Of a stretch of 35,455 nt of DNA, positions 22,100 to 31,236 are shown piece by piece; position 1 is the stretch's first letter; every line of letters begins with the position of its first letter. Origin of the DNA: Clostridia bacterium (GTDB taxonomy: Bacteria; Bacillota; Clostridia; TANB77; CAG-508); NCBI GenBank assembly GCA_022798335.1, contig JAAWMH010000016.1:1-35455 (forward strand), given 5' to 3'. The position numbers were made by a program, and so were the translations under genes. A model generated the notes under the pieces. It did no database searches. It was not told the DNA's origin and was given only the letters and a program-made list of their open reading frames with translations.

Positions 22100-23803
22100 T
22101 GGATTTACATTTACAGTTTGTTGGTTAGTATAAATAACCATACCAGGTTTTGCTTTATTAGGCTTTTTTACATATTTTATAAAAGTATAATCAACAGGAA
22201 CATTAGAAGAATTGTTTGCTTTACTATAAACAGCAGCAAGATTTGCACACTCATTAATAATATCTTGCGATGGCTGTTTACCATTTGTAATTAAAATAGT
22301 ATGGCTACCATGAACATCTTTTACATGAAACCATATATCATCTTTTTTAGCTATTTTAAAGGTTAATTCATCATTTTGTCTATTGTTTTTTCCAATTAAA
22401 ACTTTAAAGTCCTGAATTTGATAAACAATAGGCTCAGAGGCAATTACTTTTTTACTTTTCTTTTTTAAAGGTTTCTTTTTAGAATGTTTTTGCATATGAA
22501 GCATAAAAGCATCTTGAATTTCTTCATAAATTCCATCTAATTCTTTAAGACTAGAACATACTTCAATTTCATAAACAATGCTTTCTAAGTAGTTAATTTC
22601 TTTTTCTAATTCTAGTTTTTGTTCATGAACAATAGTAAAAGTATTTTTTAATTTATGATATTTTTTAAAATACTTTTTTGCGTTTTCAGCAGGAGAAAGA
22701 CTAATATCTAAAGGAATATCAATTAAGCTGTTGTTATAATAGTTCAATAATTCTATATGAGAAATATGTTCTTTAGAAATTTGGTATAAGTAGCTAGTAA
22801 GAAGTTCTCCATATAGTTTATATTCTTCTATATGATTACACTCTTTTAGTTTTTCATCAATCACAGATAATTTTTTAGAAATCTTTTTTAGTTTTCCTAA
22901 AATAAAATTTAATAATTGATTTCTATAATTTAAAAATTGTTCTTCTTGTTCTTTATGTAAGTAATAATTATCTAGGAAAAAGTTAATTTGTAATGTTTGA
23001 TTGTTTTCTAAAGAAGGAACTAAGGTATAATCCTTATTAGAAAGCAAAATACATTTTACTTGTTTTTGCAAAATAGCTGTTTTTAAATCTAAAAGATAAC
23101 TAGCAAGTGTTTGATAATTTTCTTTTGATAAAGTATCTTCTAAATTTAAAGAAGAAATAATATGAAGAATTAAAGTTTTACTAATACCAATAAAATGTGT
23201 TACAAAAAAGCTAGATAAAGAAGTTTGTGTTTCTTCTATAGCAGTTTCTAGAGAAGAATAAAGGCTAATATCTATTTTATCAGTAGAAGGTAATTGATAA
23301 ATAGCTTTAGGAAGAATATCACGATTAGCACCAGCCTGAGTAGAAAAGTGCTTTAAGCTATCAATAATATTATTTTTTTCATCTAAAAGTAAAATATTGC
23401 TGTATTTTCCCATAAGTTCTATAATCAGTTTTTTAGTAACTAATTCCTGTTCTTCATTGTTACCTGTAAATTCTATAGTTAGTATTCTTTCTAATTGCAT
23501 AGTAGAAATATTTATAATTTTATATCCCATAAGGTGTTTTCTTAAAAGCATACAAAAGTTAGGAGCAACTAAGGGATTTTCTTTTTTAGAAGTAGTTAAA
23601 AAAACAGAATACAAATTAGAAGAAACATTTGCACACAATGCATATTGCAAGCCATTAGCATAAATACTTAGCAAAATTTCATGATTAGTGGGTTCATAAA
23701 TTTTTTGGACTTTTCCACCAATTAAGCAAGTTTTAAATTCTTCTACAACACTACTTAATACAAAACCATCAAAAGCCATGCAAATAGAACTCCTTTCTAA
23801 CAT
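22073..23803 (-). CDS. rqcH: RqcH/NFACT (Rqc2-like) ribosome quality control protein
   Basis: MAFDGFVLSSVVEEFKTCLIGGKVQKIYEP..., KNNRQNDELTFKIAKKDDIWFHVKDVHGSHTIL, AAVYSKANNSSNVPVDYTFIKYVKKPNKAKPGMVIYTNQQT. Probable start is the later ATG of MAFDGF. No CGG. Confidence 0.92.
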   Translation of the reverse strand: MLERSSICMAFDGFVLSSVVEEFKTCLIGGKVQKIYEPTNHEILLSIYANGLQYALCANVSSNLYSVFLTTSKKENPLVAPNFCMLLRKHLMGYKIINISTMQLERILTIEFTGNNEEQELVTKKLIIELMGKYSNILLLDEKNNIIDSLKHFSTQAGANRDILPKAIYQLPSTDKIDISLYSSLETAIEETQTSLSSFFVTHFIGISKTLILHIISSLNLEDTLSKENYQTLASYLLDLKTAILQKQVKCILLSNKDYTLVPSLENNQTLQINFFLDNYYLHKEQEEQFLNYRNQLLNFILGKLKKISKKLSVIDEKLKECNHIEEYKLYGELLTSYLYQISKEHISHIELLNYYNNSLIDIPLDISLSPAENAKKYFKKYHKLKNTFTIVHEQKLELEKEINYLESIVYEIEVCSSLKELDGIYEEIQDAFMLHMQKHSKKKPLKKKSKKVIASEPIVYQIQDFKVLIGKNNRQNDELTFKIAKKDDIWFHVKDVHGSHTILITNGKQPSQDIINECANLAAVYSKANNSSNVPVDYTFIKYVKKPNKAKPGMVIYTNQQTVNVNPIKRTSSAR

Positions 23804-23930
23804 TTTAAAAGAATCATAACATATCTAGTAGAATTTATCAACTTTTTTATAAGATATCTATTGACAGAAAAAAAGAGAGTAGATATAATACAAACATAGT
23901 TCTTACATCGTAGGAGGTAACTTTCATAGT

Positions 23931-24593
23931 ATGAGCAAAGCAAATGTATATTATTCTTCTAATACCGATTATACAAATATGACAGATGAGGACTTAATAA
24001 CCTTAATTAAGTCTGAAGATAAATGCGCATTAGAACACCTTATTAATCGTTACAAAAATATAGTAAGTCTTAAAATTGGCAAATATTATATGATTGGAGC
24101 AGAAAAAGAAGATATTGAGCAAGAAGGTTTGATAGGTTTATTTAAAGCAATTAAAAGCTATCAACCAGAAAAGCAAAATTCTTTTAAAACTTTTGCTAAT
24201 ATGTGTATAGAAAGACAACTAATTACAGCAATTAAAAGTTCTAATCGTCAAAAACATATGCCACTAAATTCCTATTTATCTTTAAATATGAATGCATATG
24301 ATAATGAAGAAGATGGAAATAATAGTACTATTGATTTATTAGGAGTGTTAGATACAAAAAATACAGAAGATCCATTAGATACCATTACACAAAAAGAATA
24401 TTACGAATTAATTGAAACCACCATTGATAAAACGCTAAGCGATTTTGAGAAAAAAGTACTAAACCAGTATATGCAAGGTGAAAGTTATGTACAAATTGCA
24501 CAAAAACTAGATACACCTGTAAAATCGATTGATAATGCTATTCAAAGAATTCGTAAAAAAGCAATAAAAGAAATGCAAGATAAACAAGATTAA
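23931..24593 (+). CDS. sigH: RNA polymerase sigma factor, SigH-like (sigma-70 family)
   Basis: GAEKEDIEQEGLIGLFKAIKSYQPEKQNSFKTFANMCIERQLITAIKSSNRQKHMPLNSYLSL; C-terminal region 4. Confidence 0.88.
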   Translation: MSKANVYYSSNTDYTNMTDEDLITLIKSEDKCALEHLINRYKNIVSLKIGKYYMIGAEKEDIEQEGLIGLFKAIKSYQPEKQNSFKTFANMCIERQLITAIKSSNRQKHMPLNSYLSLNMNAYDNEEDGNNSTIDLLGVLDTKNTEDPLDTITQKEYYELIETTIDKTLSDFEKKVLNQYMQGESYVQIAQKLDTPVKSIDNAIQRIRKKAIKEMQDKQD

Positions 24594-24605
24594 AATTTAA
24601 TAAAT

Positions 24606-24630
24606 ATTTGCCAAACAAAATTTGGCAAAT
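24606..24630. terminator. Short hairpin between sigH and tRNA-Thr
   Basis: ATTTGCCAAAcaaaaTTTGGCAAAT. Confidence 0.5.
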
Positions 24631-24635
24631 CATAT

Positions 24636-24711
24636 GCTTCTATAGCTCAGTAGGTAGAGCGCAGCCATGGTAAGGCTGAGGTCGCCGGTTCGATTCCGGC
24701 TGGAAGCTCCA
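24636..24711 (+). tRNA. tRNA-Thr (anticodon GGT), CCA encoded
   Basis: Acceptor GCTTCTA/TGGAAGC, D-arm GCTC..GAGC, anticodon arm CAGCC-ATGGTAA-GGCTG, T-arm GCCGG-TTCGATT-CCGGC, then TCCA. Confidence 0.95.
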
Positions 24712-24852
24712 AATTTTTAAGCAAAAAGTCATTTTATAACTTTTTGCGTTTTTTTATGCAATTGATATAACTCTTCAGCTGCAACGATTTTAGAGGAAAA
24801 ACTATTTTGTGTATTTTTGTACCTTCATGCAAATTTATGCGTATTTTATATA

Positions 24853-24907
24853 TTTTTTTCTACATTTTTTCTACAAAGTATACATTGTAGAAAAATGTAG
24901 AAAAAAT
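24853..24907. repeat. Inverted/direct repeats of TTTTTCTACA (candidate integrase arm-type sites)
   Basis: TTTTTCTACATTTTTTCTACA-aagtatacat-TGTAGAAAAATGTAGAAAAA between tRNA and int. Confidence 0.6.
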
Positions 24908-24916
24908 CGTTTTAAT

Positions 24917-26095
24917 TTATCTTTCCATCTCAGAAGTATTGTGTTCATTTTGAAATACTGATTTTTTATCATAAAAGGTATTTAATTTTTTTAGCTCGTC
25001 AGTTTTAAACTTATGAAGAACTGATACATAATTGTTCATAGTGATAGATAAATCCTCATGTCCCATAAGTTTCTGAACAGCTACAGGAGACATTCCTGCT
25101 TCTATGCACCTAGTTCCAAAAGTATGTCTTAATGAGTGAGTAGAAATATCATCTGTTTTTAATGTATGAAGAACTATTCTTTTTAAAATAGAATTTGCAT
25201 TTCTAGGATTTACAATGTTTCCTCTTCGATTTATGAATAAAAGATTATATTTATTTTCTATAAAATTATCTAGTTGGTTCTTAAGAGACATATTTATTTT
25301 ATCAGGAATTGGAATGTCTCTTACTCCTGCGGGAGATTTTGTTGTATTTCCAACATAAATTTGATTGTTTTCGTCTTTTTTCAACGTTCTTTTTACATGT
25401 AATATATTTTCTTTAAAATCAAAATCTTCTCTTTTTAAAGCCAATGCTTCTCCAATTCTTAATCCCAAATATATTTGTATTAGAAATACATTCCTTAAAG
25501 GCTCTTCAGCAATAGTTTTATTCATAAAGTAATCAGTTAATAATTTTTGTTCTTCTAGTTCTAATGATCTTATTTCTTTTGTATCCTTTTCAGAATTAGG
25601 AATACTAGCATTATAGATAGGGTTATATTGAATAAGCCTTTGTCTTTCAGCATACCTAAATGCTTGAATAAATTGTGATATCCATTTTTCCATATAGGCT
25701 TTACTATAACTTCTTAATGTAAAAAAGTAATTTTCTAAATCTTCAGAGGTGATTTTTGATATATCCTCCTTTCCAATATCAGTATTAGAAATTTTAGCAA
25801 TTTTTTGTTTGTTGTCTCCATATTGGCCACTTTGAATTTGACCATTTTTAAATTTTTTTTCGTTTAGATACTCCATTAGTTTATATATTGGAATACCATT
25901 GTTTTCAATATATATTTTATTTGCACTTCTATATTGAAATTGTTTTATTTCTTCAGTTGCTTCTTCTAAAGATGAAAAGGACTTTTTATGTATTTTTACT
26001 TCATTGGTATTGAGGTCTCTTATTGGAAATGGAACAAACCAATTATCTCTAGTTTTATTGTAATATGGTTTAAGAGCTTTATTTTTATTATTCAT
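24917..26095 (-). CDS. int: Site-specific tyrosine recombinase (integrase)
   Basis: YLGLRIGEALAL, HSLRHTFGTRCIEAGMSPVAVQKLMGHEDLSITMNNYVSV: R, H-x-x-R, H, Y catalytic set; adjacent to tRNA-Thr. Confidence 0.93.
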   Translation of the reverse strand: MNNKNKALKPYYNKTRDNWFVPFPIRDLNTNEVKIHKKSFSSLEEATEEIKQFQYRSANKIYIENNGIPIYKLMEYLNEKKFKNGQIQSGQYGDNKQKIAKISNTDIGKEDISKITSEDLENYFFTLRSYSKAYMEKWISQFIQAFRYAERQRLIQYNPIYNASIPNSEKDTKEIRSLELEEQKLLTDYFMNKTIAEEPLRNVFLIQIYLGLRIGEALALKREDFDFKENILHVKRTLKKDENNQIYVGNTTKSPAGVRDIPIPDKINMSLKNQLDNFIENKYNLLFINRRGNIVNPRNANSILKRIVLHTLKTDDISTHSLRHTFGTRCIEAGMSPVAVQKLMGHEDLSITMNNYVSVLHKFKTDELKKLNTFYDKKSVFQNEHNTSEMER

Positions 26096-26105
26096 TAAAC
26101 GCCTC

Positions 26106-26396
26106 CTAAACTCTTTTTTGAGTTTTCCAAAGTAGATAAGATATTAAGCAAACTTTCCAACACCTTCCAATATTGACAGATGGAAAGTCATCACGTTTAA
26201 AAATACTGTATGCCATGTTTTCACCAATTTTTAGATCCTTTGCAACGTCTTGTACAGAAATATTAATAAATGGATTTTTTAGCCTTTTAATTGTTTCTAG
26301 TAATACTTTTTCTTGATAAGTATCTAGTGCAAGAGGAATAGCATTAAGTTTTTCTTTTGTATCAATTACTTTATTTTCTATATTTTCATGCTTCAT
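26106..26396 (-). CDS. Excisionase-like helix-turn-helix protein
   Basis: ISVQDVAKDLKIGENMAYSIFKRDDFPSVNIGRCWKV, small HTH next to int. Confidence 0.75.
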   Translation of the reverse strand: MKHENIENKVIDTKEKLNAIPLALDTYQEKVLLETIKRLKNPFINISVQDVAKDLKIGENMAYSIFKRDDFPSVNIGRCWKVCLISYLLWKTQKRV

Positions 26397-26420
26397 ATTT
26401 TTAATAGATCCTTTCTCTAA

Positions 26421-27386
26421 TTATCGTTCTCTATCTATCATTTTTCTTGATGTATCATAATTTGTGTTTTCTAAATACTCAGGTAAAATATCTAACACAT
26501 TTGTACGGTAATTATAAATTTTGCCTATATTGTTGTATCCCATTATTTTTTGAATTGTAGCAGATGGAATATTGGACTCAATACATCTAACTAAAAATGT
26601 ATTTCGTAAACTTTGCGTAGTAATTCCTGTAATAGAAAAATTTTGTAATAAAATCTTCTTTAAAGCATAGTTCATATTTTGAAGTGATATATATTTTCCA
26701 CTGCTTGATAAAAATAAGCCTCCAAAAGAATTATTTTTTGATACTTCTACTTGTTCTTTTATTTTAGGTAAAATGCTATTAGGAATTGGCACATTTCTAG
26801 AAGAATAAAGCTTTTTGATAACTATTTTATTTTCTTCATTTGTGCTTATTGTTTTATTAATATGTACTATATTGTCTTGTAGGTCTATATCATCTCTACT
26901 TAATGCTAAAACTTCTGATCCTTTTAAACCACAATACAATTGAAGTAAAAATGCATTTTTCAAAGGTTCTTCTTGCAAGGTTCTATGTTGTAAATAGTTT
27001 GTTAGTTCTTCTTGTTCGTCTGGTCGTAGTATTTTGATAGTTTTCTTAATATGTTGAAATTTTGGAATACTAACAGAGCATATTGGATTTTGCTTTGTAT
27101 ATCCTGCTTTTTGTGCATAGGAAAATGCCTGTGAAAACTGCGAATAATATTTTTGAAGGTAGGAACTACTGTAATAAATGAAAGAGTAAAAATAGTTTTC
27201 TAAATCTTTAGCTGTAATATTACAAATAGGTATTTTTCCAATTTCATCTTGTGCAATAGTGTTTATAATTTTCATGTTTTTATCATACTGTGATTTTGAT
27301 AAACGATTTTCTGATAACTTTTGGTTAGCAACTATCCTCATAATTTCAACAGGTGAAATATCATTTTCATTTATTCTGCTATTCAT
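26421..27386 (-). CDS. Tyrosine-recombinase paralogue lacking key catalytic residues
   Basis: Aligns with int over most of its length, but GLR->GLK, HSLRHTF->TQSLRNTF, MGHED->MGYNN. Confidence 0.82.
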   Translation of the reverse strand: MNSRINENDISPVEIMRIVANQKLSENRLSKSQYDKNMKIINTIAQDEIGKIPICNITAKDLENYFYSFIYYSSSYLQKYYSQFSQAFSYAQKAGYTKQNPICSVSIPKFQHIKKTIKILRPDEQEELTNYLQHRTLQEEPLKNAFLLQLYCGLKGSEVLALSRDDIDLQDNIVHINKTISTNEENKIVIKKLYSSRNVPIPNSILPKIKEQVEVSKNNSFGGLFLSSSGKYISLQNMNYALKKILLQNFSITGITTQSLRNTFLVRCIESNIPSATIQKIMGYNNIGKIYNYRTNVLDILPEYLENTNYDTSRKMIDRER

Positions 27387-27940
27387 TTTTTTACATTCTT
27401 CCTTCCTAGTAAATTTGATAAAGTCAATTCAATGCTAGTAAGTATACTAAGTAGTCTTTCTTCAAAATTATTGATATTATTTAAGCTATTATCTAAACTT
27501 CTTTCAGGTAAGTTAGTACATTTTCTTTGCCCAGTGATAGGGGAGATACAACCTTTTTTATTATTAAAACTCTTATTTATTAAATCTCTTAAGTACCATA
27601 TCACGTCATCTTGAGATATTCCCTTAAACTCTCTTGCTTGTTTATCTATATCTGCTAAAAGAAAATCACCAGAAACATGGCTAAGATCTAAAACGATGTT
27701 AATTGGTAGATATTTTTGTTTGTTCTTATTATGGCAAATGATATATAAAGTTTCGTAGGGGATAATGTCTAGTTTCTTTCTTACAATTGCTTTTTTTAAT
27801 TTCCACAAGCTAATAATTTTTACTTCAGGAGCTTGTCCTACTTTTTTATACAGTATTCTAATAGGCTCATTATTTTTTACTTTCACAGCTAAAAAACTTT
27901 GCTTTTTAGTGGCTTTATTTTTCAACCTTGCCACCTCCAT
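27383..27940 (-). CDS. DUF3846-like protein of mobile element
   Basis: ILYKKVGQAPEVKIISLWKLKKAI...LYIICHNKNKQKYLPINIVLDLSHVSGDFLLADIDKQAREFKGISQDDV. Confidence 0.5.
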   Translation of the reverse strand: MEVARLKNKATKKQSFLAVKVKNNEPIRILYKKVGQAPEVKIISLWKLKKAIVRKKLDIIPYETLYIICHNKNKQKYLPINIVLDLSHVSGDFLLADIDKQAREFKGISQDDVIWYLRDLINKSFNNKKGCISPITGQRKCTNLPERSLDNSLNNINNFEERLLSILTSIELTLSNLLGRKNVKK

Positions 27941-28301
27941 TTTTTAACTTTTTCATCTTAGCTAAAGTAAATAAGTTATTTTTAAAGTGAGTTATTCCTT
28001 GGTTTCTTAAATGGATAACTTGTCTTTTTTGTAACTTTAATTTTCGACAAATATCGTTTATCCTAACATTTTCAATGTAGGAGAGGTATAGTACCTTTCT
28101 TTCTATGAGTGGAACAATTTTCATGGCGGCATAATAAGTTCTATTTGTAAAAACATTTTCCAAATGATTAATCGTAACATCGCTATTTTCTGCTTTTTGC
28201 ATTGATTTTTGTAAATAACTAGTTTCCATTATCTGTACCATAATTTTATTAGGTACGCAGATATTTTCTTTAGTAGGCTTGTTTTTCTTTAAATTTTTCA
28301 T
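27915..28301 (-). CDS. Sigma-70 region-4-like HTH protein
   Basis: AMKIVPLIERKVLYLSYIENVRINDICRKLKLQKRQVIHLRNQGITHFKNNL; start inferred at MKNLKKNK. Confidence 0.55.
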   Translation of the reverse strand: MKNLKKNKPTKENICVPNKIMVQIMETSYLQKSMQKAENSDVTINHLENVFTNRTYYAAMKIVPLIERKVLYLSYIENVRINDICRKLKLQKRQVIHLRNQGITHFKNNLFTLAKMKKLKNGGGKVEK

Positions 28302-28623
28302 TTTTTGAAATCTCCTATAAAATATTTGTGCAATTGCATAACTTATCCGTAATTTGCTAACGCAAAAACGGCTAAGAAAATCTCTAGAAATCATTTGTGG
28401 TTCGAACTAGTTATAGGATACTCTGATTTTTAAGGAGAAAGTAAGAAAAGAAGGAAATTGCAGACAATAGAAGAAAATTGTAGAAAAAAGAAGAAAAACT
28501 CTTTTGAAGTAAGTTTTATAAGCGCTGATATATCTGAGATATAGAAGAAATTTTAAAATTTCATCGACAAATAAAAAAAGACCTTTTAAGTTATTACTTA
28601 AAAAGTCTATATATTTTTTCTTA

Positions 28624-29355
28624 TTATGCTTCTCCTTGGTATTCATAATTTTGTATTTGCTCAATGTCTACAAGCCAAATATCATCTTTTTGAATGTTTG
28701 CTCTTTCTTCAGCAGATACTGTTAGCATAGCAAGCATTGTATCTGTAAATATCAAATCTTTTTTACTAAGTAAACATTTTTTCACATTAGGGATATAATT
28801 GCCATTAGTACAAAGCATAGTTCCTAAAATAATGCCATTTGTCCCTTCTGAAATATTAACTATAATTTGATTGGTTTCAAGTCTAGGACAGTTTGGTTTG
28901 TAGTTTTCTGTTCTAATAGAAACAATATTATCATCTGCAAGCATAGAGCCAATTAAAATGGTTTTTCTTGTTTTATAATCAGATATTCTAACTTCCAAAT
29001 AATCTTTATTTTCTATTAAATCAAGTACAAATTTAAACTTTCCAATTTTCTTTTTTCCAACATAGCCTTTATAGTACAAATACAACTTATCTACTTGAAA
29101 AGGATTTTTGCTATTCTCTAGGTTTATTATAATATTCGTAGTAGGGGAGGAATACAAATTACCAGTGTAAATATCCAAAAGAGTACATAGTTTGCTTAGA
29201 ATTTCTGCATCTGGTATAATTTCGCCTTTTTCATATCTACCAATAGTAGTGCTATTTTTTCCAACTTTTCTTCCAACATATTCAAGGGATAATTCTTTTT
29301 TTAATCTTGCAGCTTTTAATGTATTCCCAAATTGAGCAGAATTGAAAGTTACCAT
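28624..29355 (-). CDS. XRE-family transcriptional regulator
   Basis: FGNTLKAARLKKELSLEYVGRKVGKNSTTIGRYEKGEIIPDAEILSKLCTLL; RBS aaaggagttg upstream of inferred ATG. Confidence 0.85.
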   Translation of the reverse strand: MVTFNSAQFGNTLKAARLKKELSLEYVGRKVGKNSTTIGRYEKGEIIPDAEILSKLCTLLDIYTGNLYSSPTTNIIINLENSKNPFQVDKLYLYYKGYVGKKKIGKFKFVLDLIENKDYLEVRISDYKTRKTILIGSMLADDNIVSIRTENYKPNCPRLETNQIIVNISEGTNGIILGTMLCTNGNYIPNVKKCLLSKKDLIFTDTMLAMLTVSAEERANIQKDDIWLVDIEQIQNYEYQGEA

Positions 29356-29501
29356 AGAACAACAACTCCTTTCATAATACATACTTACTATTATTATACC
29401 ATAATTTACCAAATAATTCAAATTGAACGATTAACTAATTTGTGCTATAATAACTAGTAACTAAATATAGTATACGAATGGCTTATATAACCTTAATTTA
29501 T

Positions 29502-29750
29502 AGACCCATTCCACAAGCAATGCTTGCTGATCAATTTAGAACACAGGCATTGCGAGTTGCCTGGTGTTTATATATATTATAGGGAAAACCATATAGTTGT
29601 TTCTTTGATATATAAAAAATTGATGTTTACTTAAGTTAGAATTTACATTTAAGGAGAAGCAACTAATGAAAGCTTTAGTATGTTACGGTGGACGGAACAC
29701 CAGGGTAAGCCATTCGTGGCTTTGGGGGAAATATTTTCCCCCTTACTCTA
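29502..29750 (+). ncRNA. Candidate structured RNA (family not assigned)
   Basis: Helices GCAATGCTTG/CAGGCATTGC, AGTTGTTTCTTT/GGAGAAGCAACT, and three-way junction AGGGTAA[GCCAttcgTGGC]ttt[GGGGGAAAtatTTTCCCCC]TTACTCT. Confidence 0.6.
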
Positions 29751-29856
29751 AATTTTGAAAAATGGTAGATTTTGGAATAGATATATGGTATAATATAGTT
29801 AATTAGTTTAAGATACTCGCAATAGCTTAAGCTAATCATAGCTTTAAATTTTTTAA

Positions 29857-29902
29857 AGCAAAAACACAGGTTTTTCATTAGTTGCACCTGTGTTTTATTT
29901 TT
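29857..29902. terminator. Hairpin terminator
   Basis: AAAACACAGGTttttcattagttgcACCTGTGTTTTATTTTTT. Confidence 0.7.
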
Positions 29903-30117
29903 TGGCATTCATATGCGTAGTACGCATTATTTTTTGAAAAATTACTTTTTAAACTTAAAAAATAGGGAAAAAGGGCGAATTTTTATAGTATTTACTAAAA
30001 AATGCTATTATTTACTTTAAATTTTATGCGCTACACGCAGATACCATACAATTGTTATGTAAACTAAAACAAAGTATAATATATTCATAAAAGAAAAACT
30101 ATCTTTGGAGGATAAAA

Positions 30118-30456
30118 GTGGAAAGTATAAATAGTAGTAAAAATATTATCATTTATAACACCATAAGAAGATTAGGACTGCGCCCAAACCATAGAGGGAC
30201 AATATTTATAGTAAAAGCAGTTCAACTAGTAAGAAAAAATCCAGATATTATAGTGATAAAAAATATTTATATGGAAATAGCCAAGAATTCTAACACTTTT
30301 ACGCCAGAGCAAATTAGAGTAGCGATTAAATATGCAATAGACCATAGAAATGAACAAAAAAGCATTCAAAATTTTAAAGAGATTTTTGGCTATGAATACG
30401 ATGAAGAAATGTTTACAAATAAAGATTTTTTAGAGGAATTAGCAAGAGTGATATAG
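30118..30456 (+). CDS. Stand-alone Spo0A C-terminal-like DNA-binding domain protein (GTG start)
   Basis: IRRLGLRPNHRGTIFIVKAVQLVRKNPDIIVIKNIYMEIAKNSNTFTPEQIRVAIKYAIDHRNEQKSIQNFKEIFG; RBS tggagg. No receiver domain. Confidence 0.65.
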   Translation: MESINSSKNIIIYNTIRRLGLRPNHRGTIFIVKAVQLVRKNPDIIVIKNIYMEIAKNSNTFTPEQIRVAIKYAIDHRNEQKSIQNFKEIFGYEYDEEMFTNKDFLEELARVI

Positions 30457-30537
30457 AAAATAATATAAAAATGGGTAGAAAGGTTTAAATTGACAAATTT
30501 AATTAGATGGTATATATTGAATCAAAAGGAGAAGCAT

Positions 30538-31218
30538 ATGAGTGAAAATGTGATATTAAAATGTGAAAAATTAACTAAGATATATGGTAGTAAAGACGCA
30601 AAAGTAATAGCACTAAACAATGTATCATTTACTGTAAAGAAGGGACAATTTGTAGCTATTGTAGGAGCATCTGGTAGTGGAAAATCAACATTACTTCATT
30701 TAATAGGAGGAGTAGAAAAACCAACAGATGGTAAAGTAATAATTAATGAAACTAATATAAATGAATTAACTAGTGATGAGTTAGCTATATTTCGAAGAAA
30801 AAATATAGGAATAATATATCAATTTTATAATTTGTTGCCAATTTTAAATGTAAAAGAAAATATTATATTGCCATGTCAATTAGATAGTAAAAAAGTAAAT
30901 GAGGAAGAGCTAAAAGAGCTAATTCGAATTTTAGGGTTAGAAGGAAGAATAACACATTTACCAAACCAATTATCAGGTGGACAACAACAGCGAGTAGCTA
31001 TAGGGAGAGCTTTAGTAAACCATCCAGCACTAATATTAGCAGATGAACCAACTGGAAATCTAGACAGCAAATCATCACAAGAAATTATTGAATTATTAAG
31101 AATATCAAACAAGAAATATAATCAAACCATCTTATTAGTAACACATGATGAAAAAATAGCAAAACAAGCAGATAGAATTATTACAATACAAGATGGGAGA
31201 ATATCTAGTGATACATAG
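30538..31218 (+). CDS. ABC transporter ATP-binding protein (MacB/LolD-like)
   Basis: GASGSGKSTLLHLIGG, LSGGQQQRVAIGRALVNHPALILADEPTGNLDS; RBS aaaggag. Confidence 0.95.
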   Translation: MSENVILKCEKLTKIYGSKDAKVIALNNVSFTVKKGQFVAIVGASGSGKSTLLHLIGGVEKPTDGKVIINETNINELTSDELAIFRRKNIGIIYQFYNLLPILNVKENIILPCQLDSKKVNEEELKELIRILGLEGRITHLPNQLSGGQQQRVAIGRALVNHPALILADEPTGNLDSKSSQEIIELLRISNKKYNQTILLVTHDEKIAKQADRIITIQDGRISSDT

Positions 31219-31236
31219 AAAAGAATAGGAGATAAC

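Noticed and set aside
28301-28394. In-frame CGG in the extended start of the sigma-like ORF (KLRIS)
   Set aside because: It lies upstream of the likely start codon (MKNLKKNK) and is probably untranslated.
28407-28664. 85-aa minus-strand ORF overlapping the XRE 3' end
   Set aside because: Low-complexity hydrophobic AT-rich translation with no plausible RBS.
29666-29755. Short ORF MKALVCYGGRNTRV... resembling an alcohol dehydrogenase start
   Set aside because: Only ~29 codons in either frame, and it overlaps the strong RNA-like secondary structure. More likely chance or a remnant.
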